This document shows positions 44,164-53,651 of a stretch of 64,000 nt of DNA, piece by piece (positions within the stretch are counted from its first letter, which is position 1; the number at the start of each line of letters is the position of its first letter). The notes under the pieces are model-generated. The model was not told where the DNA came from. It was given only the letters and a program-made list of their open reading frames with translations, and ran no database searches. The DNA lies in NCBI RefSeq assembly GCF_900111095.1, contig NZ_FOGB01000001.1:434001-498000 (forward strand). The letters run 5' to 3'. Origin of the DNA: Amphritea atlantica. Its GTDB lineage: Bacteria; Pseudomonadota; Gammaproteobacteria; Pseudomonadales; Balneatricaceae. Position numbers and translations under genes: made by a program.

Positions 44164-45468
44164 GGTTCATCGCGGTATCGTGGGAAAAATGAGGTGGACA
44201 GACAGAGAAGAAGGTAAATTGGTAGTCGCCAAACACACCAAGCCTTCAACTCTGCTGTCACTATGCATACTATTCTGTTCGACTCTTTCTGGCCAGGTTT
44301 TCAACCCAGCACTTACACTTCGCTCGATGACCATTCTCTGATTATTCACCTGGAACCTTGCCCGAAGACGACTCCCCGTTGCAGCCGGTGTCACCAGCCA
44401 AGCCCCCTTATTCATGATCGGCGTATCCGCAAAATTCGTGATCGTGACCTGTTCGATAAGCGTGTCGAACTGCACCTGCTGGTCCGGCGTGTTGATTGCC
44501 TTAACTGTGGTCGTGTCAGCGAGCATATCGATTGGCTACGGCCTGGCGCAAGGCTGACACTGCGGATGATCGCCTGGGTTGAAACGCTGCTGCCACTACT
44601 GCCGATCAGTCACATCAGTCAACTCACAGGGCTGCACTGGCATACGATTAAAACCCTTGATAAGCGGCGCTTGGAGGCCTCTGTTGGTGGCTTTGATCCG
44701 GGCGATGTTCGTCGCTTGGTCATGGATGAATTTGCGCTTCATAAGGGGCACCGATATGCCACCGTCATCATGGATGCCGAACGTACTCGAGTGCTCTGGG
44801 TGGGTGAAGGTAATAGCCGAAAGGCTATCCGCCCATTCTTCGAGCAGCTGGGCGAGCGCTGCCAGCAGATTGAAGCGGTTGCTATGGATATGAATACCGC
44901 CTTTGACTCTGAAGTCAGCCAGCACTGTCCGCAAGCCGAAGTTGTGTTCGATCTGTTTCATGTAGTGGCCTTGTATGGGCGCAAGGTGATGGATCGCATA
45001 CGAGTCGACCAGGCCAATGCGTTAAAGGCAGACAAACCCGCCCGACAGGTGATCAAGCAGAGTCGTTGGTTGTTGCTGAGAAATAAGGAAAACCTGAAGG
45101 AAGAGCAAAGCGTTCGGTTGCAGGAGATCCTTGATGCGAACCAGTCACTGGCGACCGTCTACGTGCTCAAAGACGCCTTGAAAGAGGTTTGGTATGCGCC
45201 ATCGGTGTGGGAGGCGGGGTGTCGCTGGATAGCGTGGTTAAGGTATGCCAAAGAAAGCGGCTTGGAGCCATTACAGCGCTTTGCCCATAATCTAAAACGA
45301 TACACGCGAGGCATCCTCGCCAGCGCAAAGTTTCCGATGCACACCAGCCTGCTGGAAGGGGTGAACAACAAGATTAAGGTGATCAAGCGCATGGCATATG
45401 GTTACCGGGACAAGGCTTACTTCTTCCTCAAAATCAAGGCAGCCTTCCCCGGTAAAGTGCGATGAACC
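44164..45468 (+). mobile_element. Intact ISL3-family insertion sequence
   Basis: A 1305-bp element bounded by inverted repeats GGTTCATCGC at 44164-44173 and its complement at 45459-45468, with looser similarity continuing inward. It carries one full-length transposase gene and is flanked by an 8-bp duplication TTTTTTTA. All parts look intact, so the insertion is recent and could be active. It sits between mqo and a rhodanese gene. Confidence 0.95.
44263..45465 (+). CDS. ISL3-family transposase
   Basis: 400 residues. An N-terminal zinc-finger-like region (CSRCHQPSPLIHDRR, DCLNCGRVSEHIDWLRPGARLT) precedes a DDE catalytic domain: Asp in VMDEFALHKGHRYATVIMD, Asp in AMDMNTAFDSEVSQHCPQAEVVFDLFHV, and Glu in TSLLEGVNNKIKVIKRMAYGYRD. 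No frameshift or stop. The stop codon lies inside the right inverted repeat. Confidence 0.95.
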   Translation: MHTILFDSFWPGFQPSTYTSLDDHSLIIHLEPCPKTTPRCSRCHQPSPLIHDRRIRKIRDRDLFDKRVELHLLVRRVDCLNCGRVSEHIDWLRPGARLTLRMIAWVETLLPLLPISHISQLTGLHWHTIKTLDKRRLEASVGGFDPGDVRRLVMDEFALHKGHRYATVIMDAERTRVLWVGEGNSRKAIRPFFEQLGERCQQIEAVAMDMNTAFDSEVSQHCPQAEVVFDLFHVVALYGRKVMDRIRVDQANALKADKPARQVIKQSRWLLLRNKENLKEEQSVRLQEILDANQSLATVYVLKDALKEVWYAPSVWEAGCRWIAWLRYAKESGLEPLQRFAHNLKRYTRGILASAKFPMHTSLLEGVNNKIKVIKRMAYGYRDKAYFFLKIKAAFPGKVR

Positions 45469-45476
45469 TTTTTTTA
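45469..45476. repeat. Target-site duplication, right copy
   Basis: TTTTTTTA directly after the right inverted repeat of the ISL3 element. Confidence 0.9.
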
Positions 45477-45565
45477 TGCCGCTATTTAACTTTAGGGTTT
45501 TATTTATTAGAGATATCTAATATATTCTGTTGCTTCAATGGGGGCATACTGTAATGGAGAAATTT

Positions 45566-46147
45566 ATGAAAGGAACGATACTGGCTGCCGGGTTGTTAAG
45601 CTGCATTATCGCACTGACAACGGTTGCTGCCGAAAAACCTGAAAAAGCATCGGCGCAGACCACACTTGATCTGTATGCAACGCCCTCTGAGACCTGGGAT
45701 GTGCTGCAAAAGGATAGTTCAGCGATTCTGGTGGATGTGCGTGATCCGGTTGAGGTGATGTTTACCGGCTTTGCCACCCCAACCCGTATTCATGTGCCTC
45801 TGATGATTGCCAATCCAAAAGGCTGGAACGATAAGAAAAGCAGTTGGGCGATGGAAAAAAATCCTGCGTTTAACACCCAGTTGACCGACAAGCTTAATCA
45901 GCTCGGTGCTAACAAGGATACGCCTATCTTTATGATGTGCCGCTCCGGCTCCCGTAGCGCTTCTGCCGTTAATCTGCTTGCCGCCCAGGGATATAACAAT
46001 GTCTGGTCAGTGGTAAATGGCTTTGAAGGGGGGGCGTTGAAAGAGGGGGATTCCAAAGGGGTTCGTGCGGTTAATGGCTGGCGTAATTCCGGTCTTCCCT
46101 GGAGCTATAAGGTCGACCCTGCGGTTGCCTGGCACCCTGCCGAATAA
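45566..46147 (+). CDS. Exported rhodanese-domain protein
   Basis: 193 residues from ATG 45566, which has TGGAGA before it. A signal peptide (MKGTILAAGLLSCIIALTTVAA) ends around residue 22, so the protein is periplasmic. One rhodanese domain follows, with the active-site loop MCRSGSRSA and catalytic Cys125. A DsrE-family protein, also exported, is encoded 27 bases downstream, so the two may handle sulfur together outside the cytoplasm. The original promoter may have been affected by the ISL3 insertion, whose right end is about 97 bases upstream. Confidence 0.88.
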   Translation: MKGTILAAGLLSCIIALTTVAAEKPEKASAQTTLDLYATPSETWDVLQKDSSAILVDVRDPVEVMFTGFATPTRIHVPLMIANPKGWNDKKSSWAMEKNPAFNTQLTDKLNQLGANKDTPIFMMCRSGSRSASAVNLLAAQGYNNVWSVVNGFEGGALKEGDSKGVRAVNGWRNSGLPWSYKVDPAVAWHPAE

Positions 46148-46174
46148 ATAAATGGAATTAAGGATTTGATCGAA

Positions 46175-46606
46175 ATGAGAAAAATTGTGATATCTGCGGT
46201 ACTGGCCGCAACTCTGGTCGCTCCGATCATGGCTTCTGCAACAGAAACCGTGGATAAAGTGCTGATCACCCTGACCAGTGCAGAACAGCAAACCCGGGGC
46301 ATGGCGATGGTGCTGGGTAACATGATGCAGGCAAAAGGCGCTAAAGTCAGTGTGCTGTTGTGTGATAGTGCGGGTGATATGGCCCTTAAAGAGTATAAAT
46401 CCGAGCCATTAAAGCCTAAGAATGTTACCCCAGAGCAACTGCTGCAGAAGCTGATCTCAGGTGGCGCTAAAGTCGATGTATGCGCGCTCTATCTGCCCAA
46501 TAAAGGTGTTGGGATGGAGGCTTTACTGGACGGAGTGGGTGCCGCTAAACCGCCGGTGATGGCCGACGCATTAATGGACTCTGATACCCGGGTGTTTAAT
46601 TTCTGA
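46175..46606 (+). CDS. Exported DsrE-family protein
   Basis: 143 residues from ATG 46175. A signal peptide (MRKIVISAVLAATLVAPIMASA) precedes a DsrE/DsrF-like domain (VLITLTSAEQQTRGMAMVLGNMMQAKGAKVSVLLCDSAGDMAL, VDVCALYLPNKGV). Cys in VLLCDSAG and DVCALY could carry sulfur. Periplasmic DsrE proteins next to rhodaneses are known in sulfur-oxidising and marine bacteria, but the exact role is unclear. It forms an operon with the rhodanese gene. Confidence 0.82.
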   Translation: MRKIVISAVLAATLVAPIMASATETVDKVLITLTSAEQQTRGMAMVLGNMMQAKGAKVSVLLCDSAGDMALKEYKSEPLKPKNVTPEQLLQKLISGGAKVDVCALYLPNKGVGMEALLDGVGAAKPPVMADALMDSDTRVFNF

Positions 46607-46711
46607 ATCGGCTGATGCCTCGTATGGCCAAAGCGCACTGTCTACTCTGCAGTGCGCTTTTTTATTGCTCCAGGCATCGTCGACAGGTGTTTTACTCTCT
46701 ATACTGAGAGG

Positions 46712-47278
46712 ATGAAAACCCTGCCATTATTTCCACTGCCTGTGGTTCTGTTTCCCGGAACTTTATTGCCGCTACAGATCTTTGAACTGCGTTATCGTCG
46801 CATGGTTAAAGAGTGTCTTGCCCGTCAGGAACCGCTGGTTATTCTTCAGGCCCGACATCCCTCCACTCCGGATATCGATTTTTATACTACGGGTACAACG
46901 GGGAGCATCCTCGATTGGCAGCCGCTGCCGAACCAGATGATCGGTATTGAGTTGCAGGGAGAGCAGAGGGTCCGGGTTGCTGCAATAAAGAAAGAGAGTG
47001 ACGGACTGTTGCTGGGGGAGGTGGAGTATCTTTGCTCCGCTGATCCGGTCGACTTAGCACCGCAATCGATCAGGTTGTCGGAGATTATCGCTCATCTTGC
47101 AGAGCATCCTCTGTTATCATTCAGTCCGGCCCGGGTGAGTGCTGAAACTGCTGATGCTTTCAGCTACCAGTTAGCAGCGATGCTGCCTTTTTCAGGCGCC
47201 GACAAGCAGCGGTTACTGGAACTCGATGATCCTGTGGCACGACTGGAATCGATTTATACTCTTCTCAAGGAATACTGA
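46712..47278 (+). CDS. LON peptidase substrate-binding domain protein
   Basis: 188 residues from ATG 46712 behind GAGAGG; an upstream in-frame codon is not needed. The sequence MKTLPLFPLPVVLFPGTLLPLQIFELRYRRMV is the classic start of a stand-alone LON N-terminal domain (no ATPase or protease part). Such proteins probably bind unfolded or signal proteins. The stop overlaps the methyltransferase start in TGATG, so the two genes are coupled. Confidence 0.88.
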   Translation: MKTLPLFPLPVVLFPGTLLPLQIFELRYRRMVKECLARQEPLVILQARHPSTPDIDFYTTGTTGSILDWQPLPNQMIGIELQGEQRVRVAAIKKESDGLLLGEVEYLCSADPVDLAPQSIRLSEIIAHLAEHPLLSFSPARVSAETADAFSYQLAAMLPFSGADKQRLLELDDPVARLESIYTLLKEY

Positions 47279-48276
47279 TGCTCGATCTGATTCAAACGGC
47301 GCTGGTGAGTCGTAGTCCGCTACTGGAAACCCTGCATGCGGAAAACAGCGACTGCTATCGATTGTTTCATGGTATTAATGAGGGGATTCCCGGCCTGACA
47401 GTTGATCGCTACGGTCCGCAGTTACTGATTCAGACCTTTCATGAGCCGGTCACAGAGGAACAGTGCGAACAGATTCACCGTGCGGTAGAAAGCTTTCTTG
47501 GTTGCACGCTTGAGCGGGTGTACAACGACCGCAGCTCAGCGAACTCGCGCCGCAGCGATGATTTTCGTGTTGATGACTGGCAGGGGGTTGCCCATGAACT
47601 GGGTATCAGCTACCGGATAAAGGGAAAGCACGAAGGCCAGGACCCTCTGCTATTTCTCGATATGCGCGTGGGTCGTCGCTGGATACAGAAGAATGCTGCC
47701 GGGAAGTCTGTTTTAAATCTGTTCTCTTATACCTGCGGGGTCGGCGTGGTTGCCGCTGTGGCTGGAGCCAGTCGCGTATTGAATGTGGACTTCTCAACCC
47801 GCTCGCTGGATATCGGTCGGGAGAATGCCCGGCTTAACAACCTAAGCGATCAGCAGATCGATTTTTTTCAGAGTGACTTCTTTACCGCTGCGAAACAGCT
47901 GGCAGGTATTCCGGTTAAGCAGAGAGTAGGGCGGGGGCGAAAACCTAAACCGTTTCCACGGATTCAGCAGGAAAAATTTGATCTGGTATTTCTGGATCCG
48001 CCTCGCTGGGCGAAAAGTACATTTGGTACTGTGGATCTGATCCGCGATTATCCCAGTGTGCTGAAACCGGCATTGCTGGCAACGAAACCAGGCGGTCAAC
48101 TGGTGTGTGCCAATAATGTTGCCAGTGTTGATTATGACGAGTGGCTGGACATCGTTCAGCGTTGTGCTGTTAAAGCCGGTTGTCCCATAAAGCAGGTTAC
48201 CCGGTTAACCCCGGAAAGTGACTTTCCCTCTCCGGATGGCAGATTTCCCCTGAAACTGGTGGTGTTACAACTCTGA
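47278..48276 (+). CDS. Class I SAM-dependent methyltransferase, RlmI/RlmK-like
   Basis: 332 residues. The N-terminal half resembles the PUA/EEHEE-type RNA-binding part (GINEGIPGLTVDRYG), and the C-terminal half is a Rossmann methyltransferase: SAM motif VLNLFSYTCGVGVVAA and the DPPRWAK catalytic motif of the RlmI/RlmK/YccW group. These methylate 23S rRNA. It starts inside the stop of the LON-domain gene and its last 12 bases overlap the convergent diguanylate cyclase gene. Confidence 0.85.
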   Translation: MLDLIQTALVSRSPLLETLHAENSDCYRLFHGINEGIPGLTVDRYGPQLLIQTFHEPVTEEQCEQIHRAVESFLGCTLERVYNDRSSANSRRSDDFRVDDWQGVAHELGISYRIKGKHEGQDPLLFLDMRVGRRWIQKNAAGKSVLNLFSYTCGVGVVAAVAGASRVLNVDFSTRSLDIGRENARLNNLSDQQIDFFQSDFFTAAKQLAGIPVKQRVGRGRKPKPFPRIQQEKFDLVFLDPPRWAKSTFGTVDLIRDYPSVLKPALLATKPGGQLVCANNVASVDYDEWLDIVQRCAVKAGCPIKQVTRLTPESDFPSPDGRFPLKLVVLQL

Positions 48277-49275
48277 ATTTACCCGTTTGCTGTAACGGGC
48301 CAGTAACTGATGCAGATGATCATCGATCTGTCCGTTAGCTGTTTCCCGGTCAGCTGCTGAAAAGCTGTCGAGATCAATGTAGGCGCTGCAGTTGCGGCCA
48401 CTGTTTTTAGCCAGATACAGGGCTTCATCGGCACGTTTGATGGAGTTTTCGATGTCGCATTGGGCGCTTAGCTGAGTAATGCCGAAGGAGGCGGTTATCT
48501 GAATATTTCCCTGTGCTGTCACAATGGGGGTATCAGCCAGTTTACGTCTCACCCGCTCAATCCCCGTTTGCGCCTCGGCGATCTCAATATCGGGTAAGAC
48601 AAAAAGAAACTCCTCCCCGCCATAGCGTGCCAGCGAATCACTCTGTCGGGTAAATGAGAGTAGTACTGCGGCAACCTGAGACAGAGCGCTATCGCCGGCA
48701 TCGTGTCCGTACCGATCATTGACCCGTTTAAAGTGATCGATATCAACTAAGGCGATACAGCAGCTGCGGCTGCTGTCCCGAGACATTCTGTTTTTCTCGT
48801 AGTTGAGTACAGAGTAGATGCTGCGTCTATTCATTAACCCGGTGACAGTATCAAACTGGTTAGTAGAGACAACGCTGAATTCAAACAGTGTCAGAACCTC
48901 AAGTGTAAAGGCTTCCTGCGCCTCTATCAGCGCTTTATAAAGCAGCAGGTTGACTGGTTGTTGCGATTGCAGGCCGGTCAGTAGCTGATTGGCAACGGCA
49001 TGAAAATTTTTGTGCTGGATATCGAGATCAAGAAAAAACGGATGATGGAATTTCGGATTATCAAGAATCCGCTTAATCCACTGACCAAACTGGCAATGGG
49101 AATGGGAGCAGCAGCAATAGTCCTCCTCTTTAAGAACTGTTTCCTGTGACACCAGGGCAAGATTCAGGGAGTTAAACCAGCGCAGGTGCTGATGGAACAC
49201 CGTGCGGATATCAGCAGACAGGCGGACAAATTCTTGCTGATCAATTTTCTCTAACAGGTCGTCTAATACTGACAT
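48265..49275 (-). CDS. dgcZ: Zinc-binding diguanylate cyclase, DgcZ-like
   Basis: 336 residues: an N-terminal CZB domain and a C-terminal GGDEF domain. The CZB zinc ligands are present with the DgcZ spacing: His30 (HLRW), Cys61 (CQFGQWI), His88 and His92 (QHKNFH). The GGDEF has the active GGEEF at 219-223 and an I-site RQSD at 210-213. In E. coli, zinc binding inhibits DgcZ. No membrane segments. CCC at 54-56 adds unusual cysteines near the site. Convergent with the methyltransferase gene, 12-base overlap. Confidence 0.87.
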   Translation of the reverse strand: MSVLDDLLEKIDQQEFVRLSADIRTVFHQHLRWFNSLNLALVSQETVLKEEDYCCCSHSHCQFGQWIKRILDNPKFHHPFFLDLDIQHKNFHAVANQLLTGLQSQQPVNLLLYKALIEAQEAFTLEVLTLFEFSVVSTNQFDTVTGLMNRRSIYSVLNYEKNRMSRDSSRSCCIALVDIDHFKRVNDRYGHDAGDSALSQVAAVLLSFTRQSDSLARYGGEEFLFVLPDIEIAEAQTGIERVRRKLADTPIVTAQGNIQITASFGITQLSAQCDIENSIKRADEALYLAKNSGRNCSAYIDLDSFSAADRETANGQIDDHLHQLLARYSKRVNSEL

Positions 49276-49531
49276 GACGGCTTTCTCACGGTTTCTCTAC
49301 TTTTACTATTGTTTTTCCACCAGGTTAAAGCAACGAAGAAAACTGCATGAGATCAATGATCTGATGAATTTAGCTTAATGAAGGAGGACGCTGACATATT
49401 GCGGCAACTTTTTCTCTATCGTTGATGGACAACCAACCCTAACAGATGCGAACAGCTCATTCTATCGTCCTTACGGTGTGGCTCTGAGCGTACATCCTTG
49501 CTCTAAAGTATGCTTTTATGGCTGGCTGTGA

Positions 49532-49849
49532 TCAGATCCGGTGAGCTTCCAGTGTGATGCCGGTGATCCGGGGGCCTAACAGAACAACACGACCCCGGGC
49601 CCGGTCTTCACCGGTTGCGGTAAATTCAAACAGGTAGGAGCGCCAGATTCGAATCTTGCCGTTGTCATCCCGTTTCAGCCATATTCCCCGCAGATAGACA
49701 CTCTGATCCAGTAATTGAAGGTCCAGTTCACGGCAGTGGTTGGTGGCCGCTTTGAGGGCGATCTCCTTCACTTTCAGTGACTGCCACCAGTGCAACAAAA
49801 GCAGCACAATGAGGGTTAGCCAGAACAGGTCTCCCAGATCAAGATACAT
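49532..49849 (-). CDS. DUF3301 membrane-anchored protein
   Basis: 105 residues from the ATG at 49849, which overlaps the EamA stop by one base (TGATG). One N-terminal membrane helix (MYLDLGDLFWLTLIVLLLLHWW) is followed by a soluble part with CRELDLQLLDQSVYLRGIWLKRDDNGKIRIWRSYLFEF, the DUF3301 pattern. Function unknown; coupled to the transporter-like gene. Confidence 0.82.
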   Translation of the reverse strand: MYLDLGDLFWLTLIVLLLLHWWQSLKVKEIALKAATNHCRELDLQLLDQSVYLRGIWLKRDDNGKIRIWRSYLFEFTATGEDRARGRVVLLGPRITGITLEAHRI

Positions 49850-50712
49850 CAGTTTTTCTCCCGTCCTAACCATACCGAGCCGATACCACCACTGATAACC
49901 AGTGCTGCGCCAATAACTGAGATCATATCAGGAACCTGCTGCCAGAAAAGCCAGCCCAGCAGACCGGCAAACAGCACGCCAAAATAACTGATCGGCGCAA
50001 TCACAGTTGCTTTAGCATAGCTGTAGGCTTTGGTGTAAAGCCACATGGTGCACCAGATCGACAGACTGATGCCGATCATCAGTGGCACACTGGCGAGTGG
50101 AACCGGTTGCCAACTGGCTAATGCCAGCGGCAGAGAGAAGAGTGCTGAGAGTGCGAAATAGTAGAACAGAATACGACTGGTGGGTTCTGAGAGGGCCAGA
50201 ACCCGGGTGGTGACAATGGAAACCGCTAGCAGCAGGCAGGAGGCCACTGCGGCCAGATGCCAGGGATTTAACCGGCTGCCATCGGGTTTGAGCACCAGTG
50301 CAATACCCAGAAAACCGATCACAATGGGCAACCAGTTTAGTAGTGGCATCCGGTATTTAAGCCACATCAGCACCAGCAAAGGCACCATCAGGGGGGCGGC
50401 ATTGCGCAGCAGTGAAGCTTCGCCCAGGGGAATATTATTCAGCGCCAGATAGTAGGTGTAGAAGCAGAGCCAGCCGGAGAGCCCCCGTATCAGATGCAAC
50501 CAGGGCTTTTCGGTTTTGAGGACCCGCAACCCTTTCCGCCCCAGCCAGGGCAGCATCATCAGGGTGCAGATACCGTACTGAACCAGTACGATCTGTTCGA
50601 TTGAGACAAAACCGGCGGTATATTTAGTGGCGGCAGCAGCCAGGCTCATTAACAGCGTCGTTGCCATTGCCAGGGCCGCGCCGCGAATAAGATTGGAATA
50701 TTGTTGGGGCAA
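49849..50712 (-). CDS. EamA/DMT-family transporter
   Basis: 287 residues with ten predicted membrane segments in two EamA repeats (first about 15-140, second about 150-285). The drug/metabolite transporter superfamily exports amino acids, metabolites or other small compounds; this RhaT/YdcZ-like member has no recognisable substrate. It is coupled to the DUF3301 gene and divergent from the DUF599 gene. Confidence 0.88.
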   Translation of the reverse strand: MPQQYSNLIRGAALAMATTLLMSLAAAATKYTAGFVSIEQIVLVQYGICTLMMLPWLGRKGLRVLKTEKPWLHLIRGLSGWLCFYTYYLALNNIPLGEASLLRNAAPLMVPLLVLMWLKYRMPLLNWLPIVIGFLGIALVLKPDGSRLNPWHLAAVASCLLLAVSIVTTRVLALSEPTSRILFYYFALSALFSLPLALASWQPVPLASVPLMIGISLSIWCTMWLYTKAYSYAKATVIAPISYFGVLFAGLLGWLFWQQVPDMISVIGAALVISGGIGSVWLGREKN

Positions 50713-50773
50713 GGTTGTCTATCCTGTTGCTTTAATTACAATAGCTTATTACATCTACTTCCCGGGAATATCC

Positions 50774-51484
50774 ATGGAATTGCTGATCGGCTTTGTTGAA
50801 ACAAACTGGGTTAACGTTGTTGCACTCATCTGGTTTCTTGCCTGTTTCAAGGGTTACAACACCTACACCCGGCGCAGAGCCAGAGATACCCACTGTCTCG
50901 CCAGTGTGATGCATAACTATCGCCTGGAGTGGATGAACCGGATGCTTCACCGTGAAGTGCGTATCGCCGATGCTGCGGCGATTACCAATCTGGAGCGTAG
51001 CGTATCATTTTTTGCCTCATCAACCATGCTTATTTTGGCCGGCCTGATGACCGTACTTGGGTCTACAGAGAAAGCGATCGATGTGGTTGGGGATCTGCCG
51101 TTTGTCAATCACGCGACCAAGGCGGAGTGGGAGCTGAAACTGCTGGTGCTGATAGGATTGTTTATCTACGCATTTTTCAAGTTTACCTGGAGTCTGCGTC
51201 AGTATGGTTTTACCTCGGTGATGATGGGCGGTGCGCCACAACCGGATCAGGCAAGCGAATCAGAGTTGAAAGCCCATGCGAACCGATTGGCTGTCATGAG
51301 TTCGATGGCCGCTAATAACTTTAACCTGGGACTGCGCACCTACTATTTCAGCCTCTCTGTTCTGGCCTGGTTTATCAATCCCTGGTTGTTTATGCTGATG
51401 GTTACCGGCGTGGTCTTTATTCTCTATCGCCGGGAGTTTAACTCCAGTACCCTGCGCCAACTGGTGATCAGCCGGATGGAATAA
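50774..51484 (+). CDS. DUF599 membrane protein
   Basis: 236 residues from ATG 50774; a longer in-frame extension would overlap the divergent EamA gene. About four membrane segments. The sequence ARDTHCLASVMHNYRLEWMNRML and RNYF-like RTYYFSLSVLAWFINPW fit DUF599, whose role is unknown. It precedes htpG by 117 bases, but htpG has its own heat-shock promoter. Confidence 0.82.
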   Translation: MELLIGFVETNWVNVVALIWFLACFKGYNTYTRRRARDTHCLASVMHNYRLEWMNRMLHREVRIADAAAITNLERSVSFFASSTMLILAGLMTVLGSTEKAIDVVGDLPFVNHATKAEWELKLLVLIGLFIYAFFKFTWSLRQYGFTSVMMGGAPQPDQASESELKAHANRLAVMSSMAANNFNLGLRTYYFSLSVLAWFINPWLFMLMVTGVVFILYRREFNSSTLRQLVISRME

Positions 51485-51510
51485 TTTGTCGCGCTTTTCC
51501 TGTCAGGCCC

Positions 51511-51538
51511 CTTGAAATGGAAGGGGCTGTCCCCATCT
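51511..51538 (+). promoter_or_regulatory. Sigma-32 heat-shock promoter of htpG
   Basis: CTTGAAA (51511-51517) and CCCCATCT (51531-51538) match the RpoH -35 and -10 consensus with a 13-base spacer. It lies about 64 bases before the htpG start. Confidence 0.92.
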
Positions 51539-51601
51539 TTAGTGTCAACGATTTTCGTTTTAACAGTAAATCTTTGTCACAATAAGATTGGGAATTGATA
51601 G

Positions 51602-53509
51602 ATGAGCACAGAAACTCAGCAGGAAACTCTTGGCTTTCAAACCGAAGTGAAGCAACTGCTTCACCTGATGATTCATTCTCTGTATTCAAATAAAGAGATC
51701 TTTCTTCGGGAACTGATCTCCAACGCTTCCGATGCCGCGGATAAACTGCGGTTTGAAGCACTGTCTAATGACGACCTCTATGAGGGTGATGGTGATCTGC
51801 GTATTCGCATCGAGTTTGATGAGAAAGCAAAAACGATCACCATCGATGACAACGGTATCGGTATGACCCGTCAGGATGTCATAGAGCATCTGGGGACTAT
51901 CGCAAAATCCGGCACCTCACAGTTCCTCTCTCAGCTGAGTGGCGATCAGAAAAAAGATTCGCAGCTGATTGGCCAGTTCGGGGTTGGCTTCTACTCTGCA
52001 TTTATCGTCGCAAAAGAGGTGGAAGTGATTACCCGCCGTGCCGGCCAGCCGGCGTCTGAAGGGGTTCACTGGGTGTCTCAGGGTGAGGGTGAGTTCACCG
52101 TTGGGAACGTTGAAAAAGCACAACGTGGTACCACCATTATTCTGCACCTGAAAGATGAAGAACTGGAGTTCGCAAATAGCTTCCGTCTGCGTGGTCTGGT
52201 GCGTAAGTATTCTGATCATATCTCTCTGCCGGTGATTATGCAGAAAGAAGCGGCTCCGGTGGAAGAGGGTGAAGAGCCAGCGGCACCAGAAGATGAAACC
52301 GTCAATGCTGCGACCGCGCTCTGGACCCGCTCTAAGAGCGATATCAGTGATGACGAATATAAAGAGTTCTATAAGCATGTTTCTCATGACTTCCAGGACC
52401 CACTGAAATGGAGTCATAACCGGGTTGAGGGTAAGCTGGATTACACCAGTCTGCTTTATGTTCCGGCTCATGCTCCCTATGATCTGTGGAATCGTGATAC
52501 GCCGCGTGGCCTGAAACTTTACGTGCAGCGTGTGTTTATCATGGATGAGGCAGATCAGTTCCTGCCGATGTATCTGCGCTTTATGAAGGGGGTTGTTGAC
52601 ACCAGTGACCTGTCACTGAACGTTTCCCGCGAGATTCTGCAGAAAGATCCTGTAGTCGATAAACTGAAAACTCAGTTGACTAAGCGTGCCCTGGATATGC
52701 TGGGTAAACTGGCTAAGAATGATCCTGAACAGTACGCTAAGTTCTGGGCTGAATTTGGTGAAGTGCTGAAAGAGGGACCCGCGGAAGATCACGCCAACAA
52801 AGAAACCATCCTTAAGCTGCTTCGTTTTGCTTCTACGCATAACAACTCCTCTGATCAGAGCGTTGCCCTGGAAGACTATGTTTCCCGCATGCAGGAAGGT
52901 CAGGAGAAGATCTACTACGCCGTGGCTGAAAACTACAACACTGCGAAGAACAGTCCTCACCTCGAGATCTTCCGCAAGAAGGGTATCGAAGTGTTGCTGA
53001 TGTCTGACCGTGTTGATGAGTGGCTGATGAGCCAGCTGTTCGACTTCGACGGTAAGTCCTTCCAGGATGTCAGTAAAGGTGAACTGGATCTGGGTGAAAC
53101 CGAGAACGAAGAGGAGAAGAAAGCTCACGAGGAGACCGCCAAAGAGCTGGAAGGCCTGGTTGAGCGTCTGAAGAACAGCCTTGATGCTCAGGTCAGTGAA
53201 GTGCGCATCACCCATCGTCTGACAGACTCTCCAGCCTGTGTGGTGCTGGGCGCTTATGATATGGGTATGCAGATGCGCAAGATCATGGAAGCCGCAGGTC
53301 AGGCCGTGCCGGAAAGCAAGCCTATCTTTGAGATCAACCCCGAGCACCCGCTGATCAGCAAGCTGGATCACGAAGCCGATGAAGACCGCTTCGGTGAGCT
53401 GGCACTGGTGGTATTTGAGCAGGCGCAACTGGCCGCCGGTGGGCAGCTGGATGATCCGGCCGCTTATGTGGGACGTCTCAATAAGCTGCTGCTGAATCTG
53501 ATCAGCTAA
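51602..53509 (+). CDS. htpG: Molecular chaperone HtpG (Hsp90)
   Basis: 635 residues, full-length bacterial Hsp90. The GHKL ATPase is at the N-terminus ([58 protein letters not shown]), followed by middle and C-terminal dimerisation domains. Its expression is controlled by a near-consensus sigma-32 promoter. A terminator follows. A 16-residue acidic stretch around [12 protein letters not shown] lies between domains. Confidence 0.97.
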   Translation: MSTETQQETLGFQTEVKQLLHLMIHSLYSNKEIFLRELISNASDAADKLRFEALSNDDLYEGDGDLRIRIEFDEKAKTITIDDNGIGMTRQDVIEHLGTIAKSGTSQFLSQLSGDQKKDSQLIGQFGVGFYSAFIVAKEVEVITRRAGQPASEGVHWVSQGEGEFTVGNVEKAQRGTTIILHLKDEELEFANSFRLRGLVRKYSDHISLPVIMQKEAAPVEEGEEPAAPEDETVNAATALWTRSKSDISDDEYKEFYKHVSHDFQDPLKWSHNRVEGKLDYTSLLYVPAHAPYDLWNRDTPRGLKLYVQRVFIMDEADQFLPMYLRFMKGVVDTSDLSLNVSREILQKDPVVDKLKTQLTKRALDMLGKLAKNDPEQYAKFWAEFGEVLKEGPAEDHANKETILKLLRFASTHNNSSDQSVALEDYVSRMQEGQEKIYYAVAENYNTAKNSPHLEIFRKKGIEVLLMSDRVDEWLMSQLFDFDGKSFQDVSKGELDLGETENEEEKKAHEETAKELEGLVERLKNSLDAQVSEVRITHRLTDSPACVVLGAYDMGMQMRKIMEAAGQAVPESKPIFEINPEHPLISKLDHEADEDRFGELALVVFEQAQLAAGGQLDDPAAYVGRLNKLLLNLIS

Positions 53510-53525
53510 CTCTATATGTTGTTAC

Positions 53526-53552
53526 TAAAGGCGACCACTGGTCGCCTTTTTT
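53526..53552 (+). terminator. Terminator after htpG
   Basis: AAGGCGACCA and TGGTCGCCTT form a perfect stem with a minimal loop, followed by TTTTAT. Confidence 0.9.
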
Positions 53553-53651
53553 ATGTCTGTTACACTGATATAATTGGTCGATTACGCATTAGCAACTGAT
53601 GCGCCAGAACAATAAGTATATACAGGGCGTAAGGCCTTGTCGGGATCTGAA

